Below are positions 27,966 to 41,155 of a stretch of DNA of 64,000 bases, in pieces; position 1 is the stretch's first letter, and each line of letters starts with the position of its first letter. This stretch comes from Sclerurus mexicanus (lineage: Eukaryota > Chordata > Aves > Passeriformes > Furnariidae). The translations under genes were made by a program, and so were the position numbers. The stretch lies in assembly GCA_013396755.1 (NCBI GenBank), contig VWZF01007079.1, positions 186,001 through 250,000 of the forward strand, in the 5' to 3' direction. Under the pieces are notes generated by a model. The model made no database searches and was not told the origin of the DNA. It worked only from the letters and a program-made list of their open reading frames with translations.

Positions 27966-28769
27966 GTACTTTGCTTCTGCTGTTCCTAAAACCCTAAAGG
28001 ATCCTATCCTGAGAGTGATCTGCTCATGCCTGGCAGTATTTTGCCATGCTTTTTGTAGTATTTTTGAATAGCACTTCCCAACAAATGTTGTTTGGTCCGT
28101 GGCAGTGCAGAATTTTGACAATAATATGAATTTTTCATGCTTTTTTCTAAGGGAAAGAGACAAAAGAAAACTTCTGCATCTTCCAGATATGTTATTAACT
28201 GTACCTGCAGTTATACCAACATATGCAAAAACAGATACAGGTAGAAGTATGAACTGGCACTTCCAAGCAATGCTGTCTCTACTTCCCATATAAAAGTGCA
28301 GTACCCTAACACTTCTGTCATCTCTAAAATACAACTCAGTTGAAGTTTGCAAAAAGTGGCTCAGTTCTCAGTATTTCTCAGGTCTTATAACTATTGATTC
28401 CATTTATGTATTTATCTTTTTTTCCAATGTACTTTGCATAGCACTTTCTTTCATTTCATATGCTAAAGGCTGTCTACTGCTAACAAAGTCTTAGAAATTT
28501 GACAGGAAAACTAAAATAATCCTATGGGCAAACAAGCTCACATGAAATGGTACTGCGTTTATTTGCTGGCCTGCTTAATCTATAGAGGACTTTCCAAAGG
28601 GAAAACAAAGAGTATGGTTAGTAAATAGCATAATTAAGTAGTTTTCCACAATATGTCATTGTAAAAGGCAATCTTGGTTGAGCAGGACTGACTTGGCAGA
28701 AGTACTCATAGCTCCTTGAAAGGCAGGAATAAGACAAAAGAACGCAGTTCTAAGGCAAGGAAAAGTCTG

Positions 28770-28930
28770 ATTTGAGAAAAACTTCCCAGTGAGAGTGGTG
28801 AATCCCCAGAGCAGCCTGCCCAGAGAGGCTGTGGAAATCTCTATCCTTGGAGATTTTTAGGATTTGACTGGTCAAGCCCCAGAGTAACTTGATTCAAATT
28901 TAAAATGGTGCTTGTGTGGAGGAGTTAATT
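28770..28930 (+). mobile_element. CR1 LINE fragment (3' region)
   Basis: Matches the well-known avian CR1 3' segment: an AACTTC...GTGAGAGTGGTGAA block, then CCTGCCCAGAGAGGCTGTGGA, then CTATCCTTGGAGATTTTTAGG and GACTGGTCAAGCCCCAGAG. The extreme 3' end (the CCTTCCAACC motif and ATTCTATG repeat) is lost. Plus orientation, same as the gene. It is diverged and therefore old. Confidence 0.8.
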
Positions 28931-31900
28931 GCTGTAAATGGCCCCCAGAGCTCAAATGCAGCCTAAGGGACTGTGTGTCTGTGATGGGGGATCAGGGCTT
29001 AGGTGCCAGCCTTGTGGCTTATCACTTTATCATTCCCTGGGGTACCAGGAGGGAAGTGTGCTTTCTTTAATAAATCAGGGCAAAGTTCATTCCTCTTAAA
29101 GCATTTTTTTTTTGAAAAGCAAATTGACACATTTACCTTTTTTTATTACTATGTTTTTTATGAAATGCATGGTCAAGAGTGCTCAGTGCGTTTGGAGGAA
29201 CTTCTTTCTCTCCCCCTTTCTCTCTCCAATCCTGTGAAGTAAGAAAAAAGAAGGGATTTTTCTTCATGCAGATCAAACAAGTTTTTTCAAAACAGGCTGT
29301 GGACATGTGAGGAGTTTTTGAGAATTCACCACTCTAGCTTTTACTTGTCGCTTCTGTAGCCATTGGTGTTGTGCATTTTGACTATTGCATTGTCTTACTG
29401 TTTTTTTAACCAAGATTTCTTGTGATCTGCTCATAGTTCTTTCTCCTCACTGTATTCTGGTGGAAAACAGAAGCCTTATCAGGGACGCAGTGTTCTCTCG
29501 AGACTCTCATATTGATAAACTGTTGATATCTCTAGGAAGGGATCACTTCACAACATGACATTTCCAACTCTATCAGACTCTTGAAATTCTACATGTGGAT
29601 TGCAGAGCCTCTCTGTCCTGAGGATTGGGAGAGACGAAGAAAGCTGATTAAACCTTGTCTCTAACATCCCTGAGAGTTTTCTCTCTGGAAACCCTACTTT
29701 TAGCATTTGTTTTAAAATCTGCCACCTGCACATTTCCCTTCTCTTGAGCTCCACTGTCTCAACAGAAAAATTTTGGTAGGGATAGTTGAGTGCAGCAGAG
29801 TGTCTTTATATAGTACTTCAAATTCCAGCTGAGTTACGGCAAGAAGGAACTTTCTCTCAAAGTAAGCAAAGTTTGTCAGTAAGATGGAAAAGTGCTGTCA
29901 TCTGAAAGGGTGTTCTAGCGAAAGAGAAAACAAAAAGGCAAACCATGATTTAAAACTACCCCTTTAGCTGAGTTTCTTACAAGGGCCTCAGCTAGCAGTC
30001 ACAGCAAAGACTCTGCCATTGTATTGTTCAAAGAGCACCTTCTCAAATCACCTTTGCAAAAAATGATTTTTTTTTTAATTAAATAGAGAAATGTTCGTAA
30101 TGTATTGGTATAAAGCATCAAGGAAACTGGCCTAACCCCTAGATTTAATTTATGTAAATTTCCAATCTGTTTCCTTGCATCTAAAGAGCAGACAAGTGAT
30201 CGTGAATATGCTTCATATTTAAATTTCAGCTTACAACAGTGTTATAAAATATTTGTGACTGTGGGTAGCATATCTGGTAGGAAAATATCAGACATTAGGA
30301 GCTCTGTGACTGTAATAAGCACCCCTCAACTTATTTAACCTGTAATTACCTATAACACTTGATGAACATTCCTTATTACCGCTGTCAAACCTTTTTAAAG
30401 TCTTCATGAATTCTTATATTGTCTCCAGAATATTAATAAATTGGTGTCAGTTTAATTACAATTATTTTATATATCAACCAGTAGAGTTCTTGTTGACATA
30501 TAAAGCAGCCTGCTTAATCTTTTAATCTTAAAAAGGTTTCTCTCTCACAGAGAGAGAAAATCAGGACAGCATCGTGGGCTTCGCTCCAGGTCAGGGACAG
30601 GCATCCCGGGGCAGTGAATTCCTGAGAACTTGTGGCAGCAAGCAGATAAAATGTATATTGACTGTAGAGCTTTTGTCCAAGGGACATCTCCTTTTTTCTT
30701 TCCTATTCCTTTGATACCTTCCCTGGGGTTTCAGGTCCTGGAAAGTTAATGTAACAAGATCGGATGTGAGAATTTCAACCCCCGGTGTAAAGCAGAATTT
30801 ACTTTCTCTTCTTTGGAGGATCAGCACATATTTATATTGCCTGTTACTGTATCAATAGAAAGGTAAAAGATAATTAGTAAAACTGAAGCTTGGGGGCTGA
30901 TGGCACGTTGCTGTGCATGATGGTCATGAAGCACCCTGAAAGAAAGGAATTTAATTCCAATCCTTTAGCATAAACCATCCCGCGCATGGATGTGTAGATC
31001 ACCCTGTCAGATGAGCTCCTATGTGCAGTTGTCTGGCAAACTGGAGAATTTATAAAGCACTGAGCCGTGTCACTGGGAGCTGGATTTAACATACACTGAT
31101 GTTATGCTCACATAAAGCTCTTCATGAATGAGATTTGAAAAATGTTAACTGCACCAATCTCAAAGGATCATCGCAATGAATATGATAGTGTGTCTATGCT
31201 GAATATTTCCACTTAGCTAAGCTAAACCTATTAGAGTAACTAAAGGACTAAATTCAAATGAAGAAAAGGAGCTTGAGGAGCTTGAGCATAAAACTCCCTG
31301 GACAAATTCAGTCCCACATAATGATATATATCATAAAGAGGATTTGTTTTAATCCATAGATAATGTCTGGTATAGGAAGTGCAGATTTCTGAATTCTAGA
31401 CCTTTTGTCTTTCTTTTTTCTTTAAACAGGTAAAACTTTAATTTTCAATGAAACCTTAAGTTTTAACAAGATGCATTATCTTATGAGATTCATGTAGGCA
31501 AGCATTTGTATGTATGCAGCCTGTTTGTCAGAGAGGAAGAGCCTGTGGTCTCTCGAGCCATGCCTGGTATGCCGCTTTTAGTTCAGGACAGCAACTGAGC
31601 ACCTTGATATTGAAAAGAGTAAAACAGTTAGGAAGAATAATATGAACTCACTGTCGCTCTAAATACATGCATGGACCTTCACAGTTTAGCTCTCTCTTAG
31701 CCCAGCTTATTTAATCTGGATTCATGTGCATCTTACCCACCCAAATATGATGATGAAAATTAATTAGACATTAAACATATTCCTGTACCTATGCAAACTT
31801 GCTCCCTGTATAATATTGCCTACATATAGTCTGCTACCTCTTCTGCTGAGCACTCCAATACTTCCCTAGTCAAGATGGATCTCCTGCCACTTGCTTTTCC

Positions 31901-33355
31901 TTTGTCATATATTATCCATTATCAGTCCTGTGCAAGAATGTGGTCTGGCTGAATAATATGAAAGATGAGGACTCAGACCTTCCTTAGGTGCCTCTGGGAG
32001 GTGATGGAGGGCCCATTGCACTTAGAAGCTCTGCAGTCTTAAGCTTTGAGGGGCAGCAAAACCCTCCGAAGCCAAGGCTGCAGTGAAGTGGTTCTAGAAA
32101 CAATAAGGCCAGTGAGATCTGTAGAGCAAGAAATTCCATATGTTATTAAAGTATTCCTCTCTATTCATGCCTCTAGTATTTTCTCAGAGTTTGTTTTTCT
32201 AAGGTCACGTTAGCAATTTGATCATGTACTCATAAAAATGCTTGTGAATTATTGCCACAGTTTTGGCCTTGTTTCCTCATAATTAACTCAATCAAAAAAT
32301 GATTAGTGTTTTTTTGTCATCTGGCTACTAATGCTTAAAAATGTTGTGTCTGGTCTATTTTGGTGGTTTGATCTTAATTATCACCTGATTTGCTTCCAGT
32401 GCCTATCTGCAAGGTATTGATTTTTTCCTAAATCACAGCAGAGCCCAAGCTGCTTAGGGGAGAAACAGATATTGCCTGCTGATAACCAAAGCCTTAGTAT
32501 TCAATTCTGAGACAGGCAGTGTACTCTCAGCTGAACTAAACGTGTACCCTGGTGTACTAGATTTTTAAAAAAGAAATAAAAATTCATAAATAGGTACATA
32601 CACCTTCAGTCCAAAAGGTTGGTTTGAGCCTTTCTGTGTCCCTGTCAGTAGTGGCAGACAGGGTGGTTCCTACACAGTGTGTTGAAATGAATGTTGAAAG
32701 AGTGGGTTATCAAGAAGAGGGGCTAAACTGGGGATGTTTATGAATTGACATGCCCAGGGTCCTGAAACACACTTGAGTGGCTACTGCTTTTGTAGTAAAT
32801 ATGCTATATGTACCTCTGATTAATGCATCTCTTACTCGGGGACACAGACACTGAACTCAGAGAAGCCAACTAATAGATGATAATATCTTATCTTTCCAGT
32901 GCTATTACCTTTTAAAATGAGGAGAACCTTTCTCTGAAAAGATAATCCTGTCCATAGAAGCGCTTTAAAATCTTGAAAGATGATGTGCATGGACAGGTCA
33001 TTGACTAAGACTAATATTAGACTAAGAGTAAGCTATCTCTTAGTTTTGTAATGAATCCAAGGTAAGGTTATAGAGTCCTTAGGAAACAGTACCTTAATTA
33101 GAGGTTATCCTTCAAGGCACACACCATGTCCTATCAGTGCTTCTTTTATCTTAAAGGTGCTTTTGATAGGAGCTTAGTGCTGTGAGCAAGCCATCTATTT
33201 GATAATTAAGATCCATTTCCCAGTCTTCCTGTTCTTACTTTAAAGATGTTTTCCTTTTTAAATCAATAATTATATTTTTTAATTGAGCATTATTTGATTC
33301 AAAGCAAATCAGTGTTAATTTTAAAGGCAGTATACTGAAATTAAATTGTTTTCTT
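28931..33355. other. Intronic sequence, mostly unique
   Basis: AT-rich unique DNA. Contains a poly-T run at about 30067-30077, a perfect 10-bp hairpin at 30537-30559, and no other repeat or gene I can identify. Confidence 0.6.
30537..30559. repeat. Perfect inverted repeat (10-bp arms, 3-base loop)
   Basis: TTTCTCTCTC at 30537-30546, loop ACA, then GAGAGAGAAA at 30550-30559. The arms are exact reverse complements, one pyrimidine-only and the other purine-only. No U-run follows and no function is implied. Confidence 0.9.
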
Positions 33356-33655
33356 ATGGGAAGGGATCCTCCCCTGCACTGTGCCCTTGTCAGACCCCCC
33401 TGCAGTGCTGTGTCCATGTGTGGTGCCCGCACACAGGAGGGACATGGATCTGTTGGTGATCTAAGGGTGGGCAGGCCCTGGCACAGGGTGCCCAGAGAAG
33501 CTGTGGGTGCCCCATCCCTGGAGGTGTCCAAGGCCAGGTTGGACGGGGCTCTCAGTAGCATGCTCTAGTGGAAGCTGTCCCTGTCTGTGGCAGGGGAGAT
33601 GAAACTACATGATTTTTAAGGCCCCTTCCAACCCTAATCATTCTAAAATTCAATG
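33356..33655 (+). mobile_element. CR1 LINE fragment with internal deletion
   Basis: The first part (33356-33455) matches an internal CR1 segment (GGGAAGGGATCCTCCCCTGC, then AGTGCTGTGTCCATG, ACACAGGAGGGACATGGAT). The copy then jumps to the 3' segment (GGCACAGGGTGCCCAGAGAA, CCCCATCCCTGGAGGTGTCC, GGTTGGACGGGGCTCTCAG) and ends TTAAGGCCCCTTCCAACCC with a decayed ATTCTA tail. The intervening CR1 sequence is missing at about 33455-33475. Plus orientation. Confidence 0.9.
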
Positions 33656-36600
33656 TAGCTTGTCCTATTTGATAGCCTAAAGTATATATGGTAGGGATCT
33701 TATGGCTTATGTGCTATTCATTGTTAGAGTTTTACTTTCATTATTTTATCAGGTCAGAAATACTTCTGTATTGGCTATGAATTCAGCCTTGAAGTTTCTT
33801 TTCATTCCCCTAAACCTTTCTTTTCCTCCACGTCCCCACTGCATGGATGTATTGTCATGATTTTGGTCCATTGTACAATTCAGTCTGTAGTGACAACTGA
33901 GAATTAACCTTTTTATTGGCTGCTTGTCAACATTATGAAATAATTTCAGAGCTGTCTGCTTTCCTTCACTGATATTTTGTGTGAAGGCTTAGGAAGATCT
34001 TACCTTCGTATTGCAAAGAGAATTGTCTTCAGCTTTGAACAAATCTCTGGCCTTGCCCAGTTCCATCCTTTACTCTTCACGTCTAACAGTGATCATTGTG
34101 GGTGGTTTGTGGTCCTTCCTTGAGCACTGGTTTATTTTAACAATGAAGCTACTACACCTCCATTAAAATATATTAACTGTAGTAGCATTATCTAACAATG
34201 AGGGTGATTTGGGCTGACTTTTCCTGAAGCAAATTAGCGTTCCGAATTCAAGTCCAAAGTCTAATACAAAATTTGGAGCTTGTGTTTTAAAAGCTTAACT
34301 ATCATCTAATAAACTAAATATGGTTCAGAAATCTGTTTATTTTATTTTCATTTGTTTAAAATTCCTTTTCTTCAGCCTTTTACAGGCAATAACTTCATTT
34401 TCACACCTTGCTTCTTGTGCCTCCCACCTTCACAGACATTCTCTGTGGAGAGACTTTCTCATTTTGTGGAGCCTCTTCCTCCCCTGAATTATAGCATGAT
34501 TTCACTGTAAAGCTGAAAGCACACAGTGTTTCTAAATTCATAATGAAGTTGTTAGGCCTTTTTCAAGTTCCTTATATGTCTGTGAAGGTTTAAATCCCTT
34601 TTTTCCGTTCTCACACAGGACTCTGATAAAAAGCATACACAAGTTTTTTATTCCCATTAATAGGAGTCTGCCCTGAACCACTCCCATCTCTGTCTAACCA
34701 AAAGGTATAAGAATTCTGTTAATAAAATTTACCCAGGCAAAGATATTATTTTTGATTGTATTACCGAGTCCTCGGCAGTAATGTACTATACAGAATGCCT
34801 GCTTCTAGTACATACACAATTAGTAATAGGTATGTTGTATCCATGGGATAGTATTTCCCTGGTTTAGTCACCTTTTCTTTCCATTGTCATCTGTGTTGCT
34901 TCTGTCTACAAAGCGCAGTAACAATGCCTTGAGAGTTGGACTACATTTTCAGTGAGGAGGTGGCCTTATGCTCACGAAGACTAATATGTAAAGAAATAGC
35001 TGATGGTGTTTGTGGGTAGTAAAATCTGTGTTTAATGAATAATCCCCAAGGAGATGAAAATTTAAGCAGTGCGGGTCCTAATGATACTTATAACTGCTGG
35101 AAATGTTCAGGGGGCAGCGAGGCTGAGCAGCCTCAATGAACAGTGTGAAATTGCTGTGGGCTGAGGTCTGTCATAAATAGCAAACACACACTCCCAGCCT
35201 GTGTGTGTGTGTCTGTGCCCAAGGGTAACCCCCAGGACTCGCCGTCAAGGGCAGCGTGGGACTCTGCAAGGGCTGCAGGGAATTCGGGAGTCACTTTGCT
35301 CAGTGCCTTGGTGTCACAGAGCTTGGCAGACCTGGGTTTCAATGGGAACACTGTTCCTTACTTCAAGGTGAGTGACTGAGCTTTTCAAATGTCCGGTCTC
35401 TGTACTCTGCTCAGAGATCTGTAGTCCCTGACAAGTCCATATCAACACCTAATCTGATCTAAAGGTGTATCATCTAGCTGCGTTTGAAAATGCAAGTTGA
35501 AAGAGAGATTAAGATGAATGCTATTAAAAGATAAAAGATGGATTCATGCACAGTCTAATATTTGACTCAAGGTTGGGGTTTTTTTTAGATTTGTTTCATC
35601 TTGAAGTTCAAAACCATTTTTCTGAATACTAAACATAATTTTTGCACAAATGATCAAGGCAATCCATAACTCTGTCTTCCACAACACATTTGCAAAGCTT
35701 TCATGTTTATGTATGATTCCTGTAAAGGGGTTTGAACAGGAGGAGAAAGGAATTTTCAAACATTGGTGAGCTTCAAATAAATTATTTCATTGATTTACTT
35801 GTTCATGTAGCAAATTATTAAAATGGCCTTTGAACAAAATTGATATTTATCTCCTTGTATTTAATTTAATAGATAAATGTAGTCAACATCAGCAGGAAAC
35901 TGCTGTCTTTCATAAACTTTTTCATAGACATGTTTTATTCAAGGGGACAATTCTGCATGTGTTAAATGGTATTTTTATTTATTTTCAAGATTTTGGTTAC
36001 TGTTTAGAAAAGAAACGTACTGACAGTACCTCTGTCATTCTGTGGCTGCTGTGCCCAGGGCAGCCCCAGCCCACCACATCTCCTGCCAGCCCTCCTCTGA
36101 TGGGCCCAGATGTGCCAGGAGTTTCTGCTCCACACCTCCTGGGCTGCCTGCTCTCTGCCGGGCTCTTCCCAGCACACGTGGCAGGTTAGAAGGAGGGCTG
36201 GGTGAAAGGAACAGGCAGTGTGATTATAAAATGTCAGGGACTCGTACAGTGGCTGAGAATAATTGAGTTTCGTGTTGATAAAAGGATTCTTGCATGGTGG
36301 TCAGAGATGGACGGTGTTTGCATTATTAATTCATGTCTGTTGTTTCATAATGACTGAACTAATTGGAGTTAGAGATACTGTTGCATTTGTAGGTCATTTT
36401 GCACAGGACAAGTCATGAATACTTTCTGCTGCTGGAATAAATCCAAAACACAATTGTGATATCCTTTTAAAACATTGTTTTAAAACACCAAAATTTTGAA
36501 GAGCTTACAAAATCTGGGAAAATAGAATAACTGTCCACTCTCTGATTTGCACTTGAGGGTCCTTCTGATTTATGTCTTAGCTACAGTATCCTCAGTGAAA

Positions 36601-39600
36601 GAGGAATGAACTCCATATATGAACTCCACCCTCAAGCAGAGTAGGATTTCTGATCAGGTACTTTCCAGAAAATCCCATGACAATATGAAATTCAGTCTTG
36701 CAAATTAAGATTTCATTATATAACCTAACAACTAAGGCACCTAAAAGAAGAAACTTAAAAAAGGCTGCTAAAATTGTCAGAAATACGTCCTAGAATGTGA
36801 AGAGGAATAATTAAGGATCCATTTGGCTTCTCAGGATAGGGTCTGTCTGTAATCCCTGACGCAGTTGCCAGTGGGCAGATCCTGAACCAGAATTGTTAGG
36901 CAACAGTGACTCTGTTGAGATGCTGGTAGCCCATAAAAGCTGCTATGACAGCACAGCAGAGCTGATCCTCTTGCTCAGGTCTTGTGACATGGAAGAAATG
37001 GGGATTTTCTCAAGCGTTACCCACAAAAAAGTGATCTGTTCCTGGATTTCCTGGCTTTGTTGGGTGGCTGTGGAAAGTTGGTCGCTCACAGACCAGTGGG
37101 TATTGGCCTATTCCCTGCTACTGCAACTTTAAAGCAGATTAACAGGTTCTATGATTACTTCTTTCAAAATTATTTTAACTGTTATTGCAAAATATTATTT
37201 AGAGGGGTTTTTTTCAGGATGAAAGCTTGTAGGTTCGGGTTTTTTTGAAGTGCTGATAATTGTAATGAGAAAGATCCCATTAATATACAGGATAGCAGAC
37301 TTCCAAAGATATTAGATGATATGTTTTCATAAACTCAGGCAAGCTAGAGAGCTTAGAGCTTTATTAACGTGCAGGTAGCTGAATTCCCTATTTATGGCAG
37401 CATTGTTGCCTGCAGTGTATTTTCCTGAGCTCTGTTAGGCTCCATTTGAAATGGCCCCTGCGACCAGCCCTTTACTGCTGCCCTGGGAGATTTCCAAGGT
37501 CATAGGAAGGGAAGTTTCAGTGCACTGTGTTCATCTAGAGCAGTGTTAGTGGAACTAATAAAGTATTCAGTACCTTCTTTAAGGCTCGGTACTTGATTGT
37601 TGGCTTGCTCTTAAGAACTGAAGTAGGGAGCTGTTCTGGAGTCACTCGAGATTTATAAAAGAGAAGGGCAAAAGATCAAGAGATTTGTGGGATCTTCCAT
37701 TCCTTTTAATTTTTCATAATACTTATTTTTTCCTCAACTTTTAAAAAATCTACTCTTTGTGATATATCCACCATAGGCACAATATTAACACAATACTTTT
37801 TTTTTTGCCCAGGAAAATTTATGACTCTTTGCAGTGAATACAGAAACAGAAATGGGCTGTGTCAATAGTTAGGGCAGCCCTCAGTAGCCAAGGATAATGG
37901 GGTTAAACCTCTCAGATTTCTGGTATTATTTTAGCAAGCTACTCTGCATTGTTATGAAATGAGAATTACTCTTTGCCTGCTATACATATGAGATAGTTCA
38001 CGATCATGGAACATGAGTTTCACAATAAATATGAAAAATACAGTCCCATAAAGCTCTCACCTTTCCTGTGCTTGCTAACCAATAGTCTTTGTTCAATATA
38101 TACTGAAAATACGTATTTAATTGCAAAATGGCATAAGAATTTTCTAAGTTATTGACTCTTTGCTTATCATAGTTAAGAAAGATAGATCACAAGCTTAAAG
38201 TAACTTGCTAATAATAAATTTGTTTTGTTTTTAAAACAATTAATTTGAATAAGAAAAGACCAGATTTTTTCTATAAGGTTTTGAGCAGTAGGGAAGGAAA
38301 GAGATAATAGTTAGGAAAATAGTCTTGTAGAAAAAGTATTAGCTAGACCTTTTTTATTTGTTCCTACCCTTCAGTGCAACTGAGAGCAAATTATTTAACC
38401 TTGTGCCACACTGCTTTGTAACCCAGGCATAATTTGTCATTCTTCATTTGTTTGTTTGTTTGTTTTTTCATCTTACACATTTGTATTATACACACCTTCA
38501 GACACCAGTTATCATTTGTTATTTATTGGTGGATTAAGAAGTGGAGACAAAAAACAGGACTGATTTTGTCCTGGGTAGGTGGCCCCTACTTTAATATTGA
38601 AAAGCAAAGGCAAATTCGTTACTGTGAAGAATCAGCTTTGTATTTGAGGCATTGGATTTACAGGAAAAAAAATCTGCATAAAACTTTCCAAAAGGAGTTT
38701 TAAAGAAGGAGTCCCTGTCCTTTTTTATTAGGTTTTATTAGGTACGTTTGAAACAAAATAGTATTTTTCACAAGGATCATTTTTTTTCACTGAGCTTTGT
38801 GTATAGCTGAAATAAACACTTCCACTTTTGTTTTATTAAGTGCAATTTCATTTATGTTACAACCTGATGTTCAGACATCTGTGTTTGTGCAGCAGAACTG
38901 TCAGAGATACAGGGTTAGGTTTGGAAGTAACTTTTATATGTGGTACATCACATTGTGTTTTACAGAAACCAATGACAAAGGTTTTGTTTTCTTCTGATTT
39001 TTTTGGGTTTTTCACCTAATTGCTCAGTTACTGTTGAAAAACTTTTTTTTTTTTATCCTGATCTACTTGGGATTTAATTATTTTTTGAAACAGGAAGGTA
39101 TTTTTACATAAATACTAAAGCCCAACTAAATTTCTCAAATGAGTCAAGTGTTTTACTAAAAGATAAAAGATTGATCTTAACCGATGCTTAGGCAGAACTG
39201 TCGGAGGGTGAATGTGAGGTGAGGGTACAGCAGATAGCTCAGATTTGTTCTCAGAGCTTTGCCTTTCCATGTATTGTAATTCAGTGAAACTCCTGTCCAC
39301 ACATACCCTCCTTTTCTGCATTGGCTTTTGTTTATTTGCTGTTTGTGTAGTTGAATGAGTTCATTCTTCAGAAGTCACCAGGAGTTGCTACTGAAGTGGC
39401 AGGTGAGATGACGTTGTGATGTGCTGTAAATACATGCCCAGGTCCAGCAAAACGAGGAGAGGGGCCTTCTTGATAAAACAAACACGGGGTTAGGAGATTG
39501 CTGTGGCTCTCCATCAGCCACCTCATACTTGCCAACTGTTAATTGTTTGAGTGAGGAACACTGATTGTGATCTTCATTTGGAATTTCGAGTTTGCCAAAT

Positions 39601-41095
39601 TATTCTGGTCGCATTGAAACACCATAACTCTCCCTGGAGCTGATTTGTATTTCTGTTTTGTTCCGTGAACCAAGTTTTGGTAAAGGGAGGAGACTGAAAA
39701 TGTAAAGAATGTGGCAATTTAGATTCTTGAAAAATTTCCTTTCCTCGATCACAGCAGAGGAGGAAAAGCAAACTGCCAGTAATTTAAATATGATAATTTC
39801 TGTCATAACTTGACAGCAGATGTGAACAAAAGAGACATGAAATAGATGAAGGCAGGCAAATTGAGAGCACGGAAGATAGTGTACGCAGAGCTGGGTAATG
39901 TCTGTCGAAACAACGTGACTGTGCTTGGTTTCTGTAAATGCTCTGCAGCTAAATTAATGTAAGTCAGACTTTTTTGGCAGGCAGTGCTCTCTTTAACTTG
40001 TCTCATAAATGAACACAGGATCAAAGAAGATTTTTTTCTTCCACACAGCAAGATTGTTTAATCGTTTTTTTCCCTTAAACTGAGCATACACCTTTCTACA
40101 AAAGCTGGTTAGAGAGAGGAAGGCACAGCCATGTGAAGGCAGAGGGTGCTGTGGGAAATTGCAGCACCAAGCTTGCTACTCTGAGCGTGCTTTGCTTCCT
40201 CCTGTGGATACCTGCTCTGGAGCAGGGGTGTCGCACCGTGGGCTGTAACCAGGATACATCCCTAAGTGGATGCGTGTCTGAATACCCTGTCAGGACACAG
40301 TTACGGTACTAAAAACCCCCAGTATGTTTTAATGAAGGCAATTTTTAAACCCTGTTACATAAGCATAAAGAAGCAGGGAGAGCTGACAGGTTTTTATTGT
40401 TATGCTTGTTAAGTATTATCATTACTTTGTAGTGAAGTGGCGGGGGAGAGCTGTAGTTATAACTAGTGCTTGTTTATTAAAACATTTATCATAAACAAAT
40501 TACTCCTTCCCTTCTTAAGTCCTGGTTTAAATTCTGAACTCATGTTCTTACAGCAGCAAATTCTATTTTTAAAATAGTCTGTGGTAAAGGTTGGGTATGT
40601 TCTCCTCCCTCTGGAAATGTAGGTGTTTGTTTTGAAACAAGTTACTGTGTGAGATAAACCTACAGAGCAAATTATGTTTATGTTGGGAGGAAGGGAGGGG
40701 ACGGGAACAGATATGTATGTCCCCAACTTTGCAGAGTGTCATTGCGTGTTATGGGCGCCTGCTCTGTCACTGCCCACAGCTCCATGGCCGGGTCACACTG
40801 GTCTTGGCAGCCTGTCCCCACTGCTGCTGTCACTGCTGTCTGTGACAGCCACACGTCACCTCTGGGTGCCCGTGGAGAGCAGTTTGGGAAAGAAACACCC
40901 TGCTCATCCTCCTGGCTGCTCAGCAAAGGACACAGAGACAAGACAACAGAAGCAGCATCTCGTGCCCTTTTCATAAGTGACTGGAAATCTGAGAGAGTAA
41001 TCTGAGAAATGGCCCAACATATGGAACACGTGGCTACCCTGAGCTCTGCACAGCCTTTGCTGTCAGGGAATTTCCCTGGATCATAGGTGTGTTTC
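33656..41095. other. Intronic sequence, mostly unique
   Basis: AT-rich DNA with T-rich runs (for example 37797-37806 and 39043-39053). It includes a short TG run at 35202-35212, a GC-richer patch at 36035-36185, a GTTT repeat at 38447-38467, and a GC-rich block at about 40740-40940 open on both strands. An AGGGGGCAGC core resembling part of a CTCF motif lies at about 35109-35119, but the rest of the motif is poor. No genes are recognised. Confidence 0.6.
38447..38467. repeat. (GTTT)n short tandem repeat
   Basis: Four to five TTTG/GTTT units followed by a short T-run. Confidence 0.88.
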
Positions 41096-41155
41096 TGTCA
41101 TGGTTTAGCCCCAGGCAGCCACCCAGCCCCTCGCAGCATCTCGCCCACTCCTTGC
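41096..41155 (+). mobile_element. Candidate ERV-type LTR fragment (5' terminal part)
   Basis: TGTCATGGTTTAGCCCCAGG followed by CAGCCACCCAGCCCC, CGCAGC and CTCGCCCACTCC resembles the start of a widespread avian endogenous-retrovirus LTR that begins TGTCATGGTTTA. Similarity fades after about 41155, so it is a truncated remnant. No internal retroviral coding sequence is present nearby. The family is recalled from memory and was not searched. Confidence 0.6.

Noticed and set aside
27819..28352. Longest open frame in the window (177 codons, minus strand)
   Set aside because: Its C-terminal hydrophobic part is created by the A/C-rich tract at 27887-27965; there is no recognisable domain, no promoter or splice context, and it sits within an intron.
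35100..35125. Possible CTCF site around AGGGGGCAGC
   Set aside because: Only the core matches; the flanking positions of the CTCF consensus are poor.
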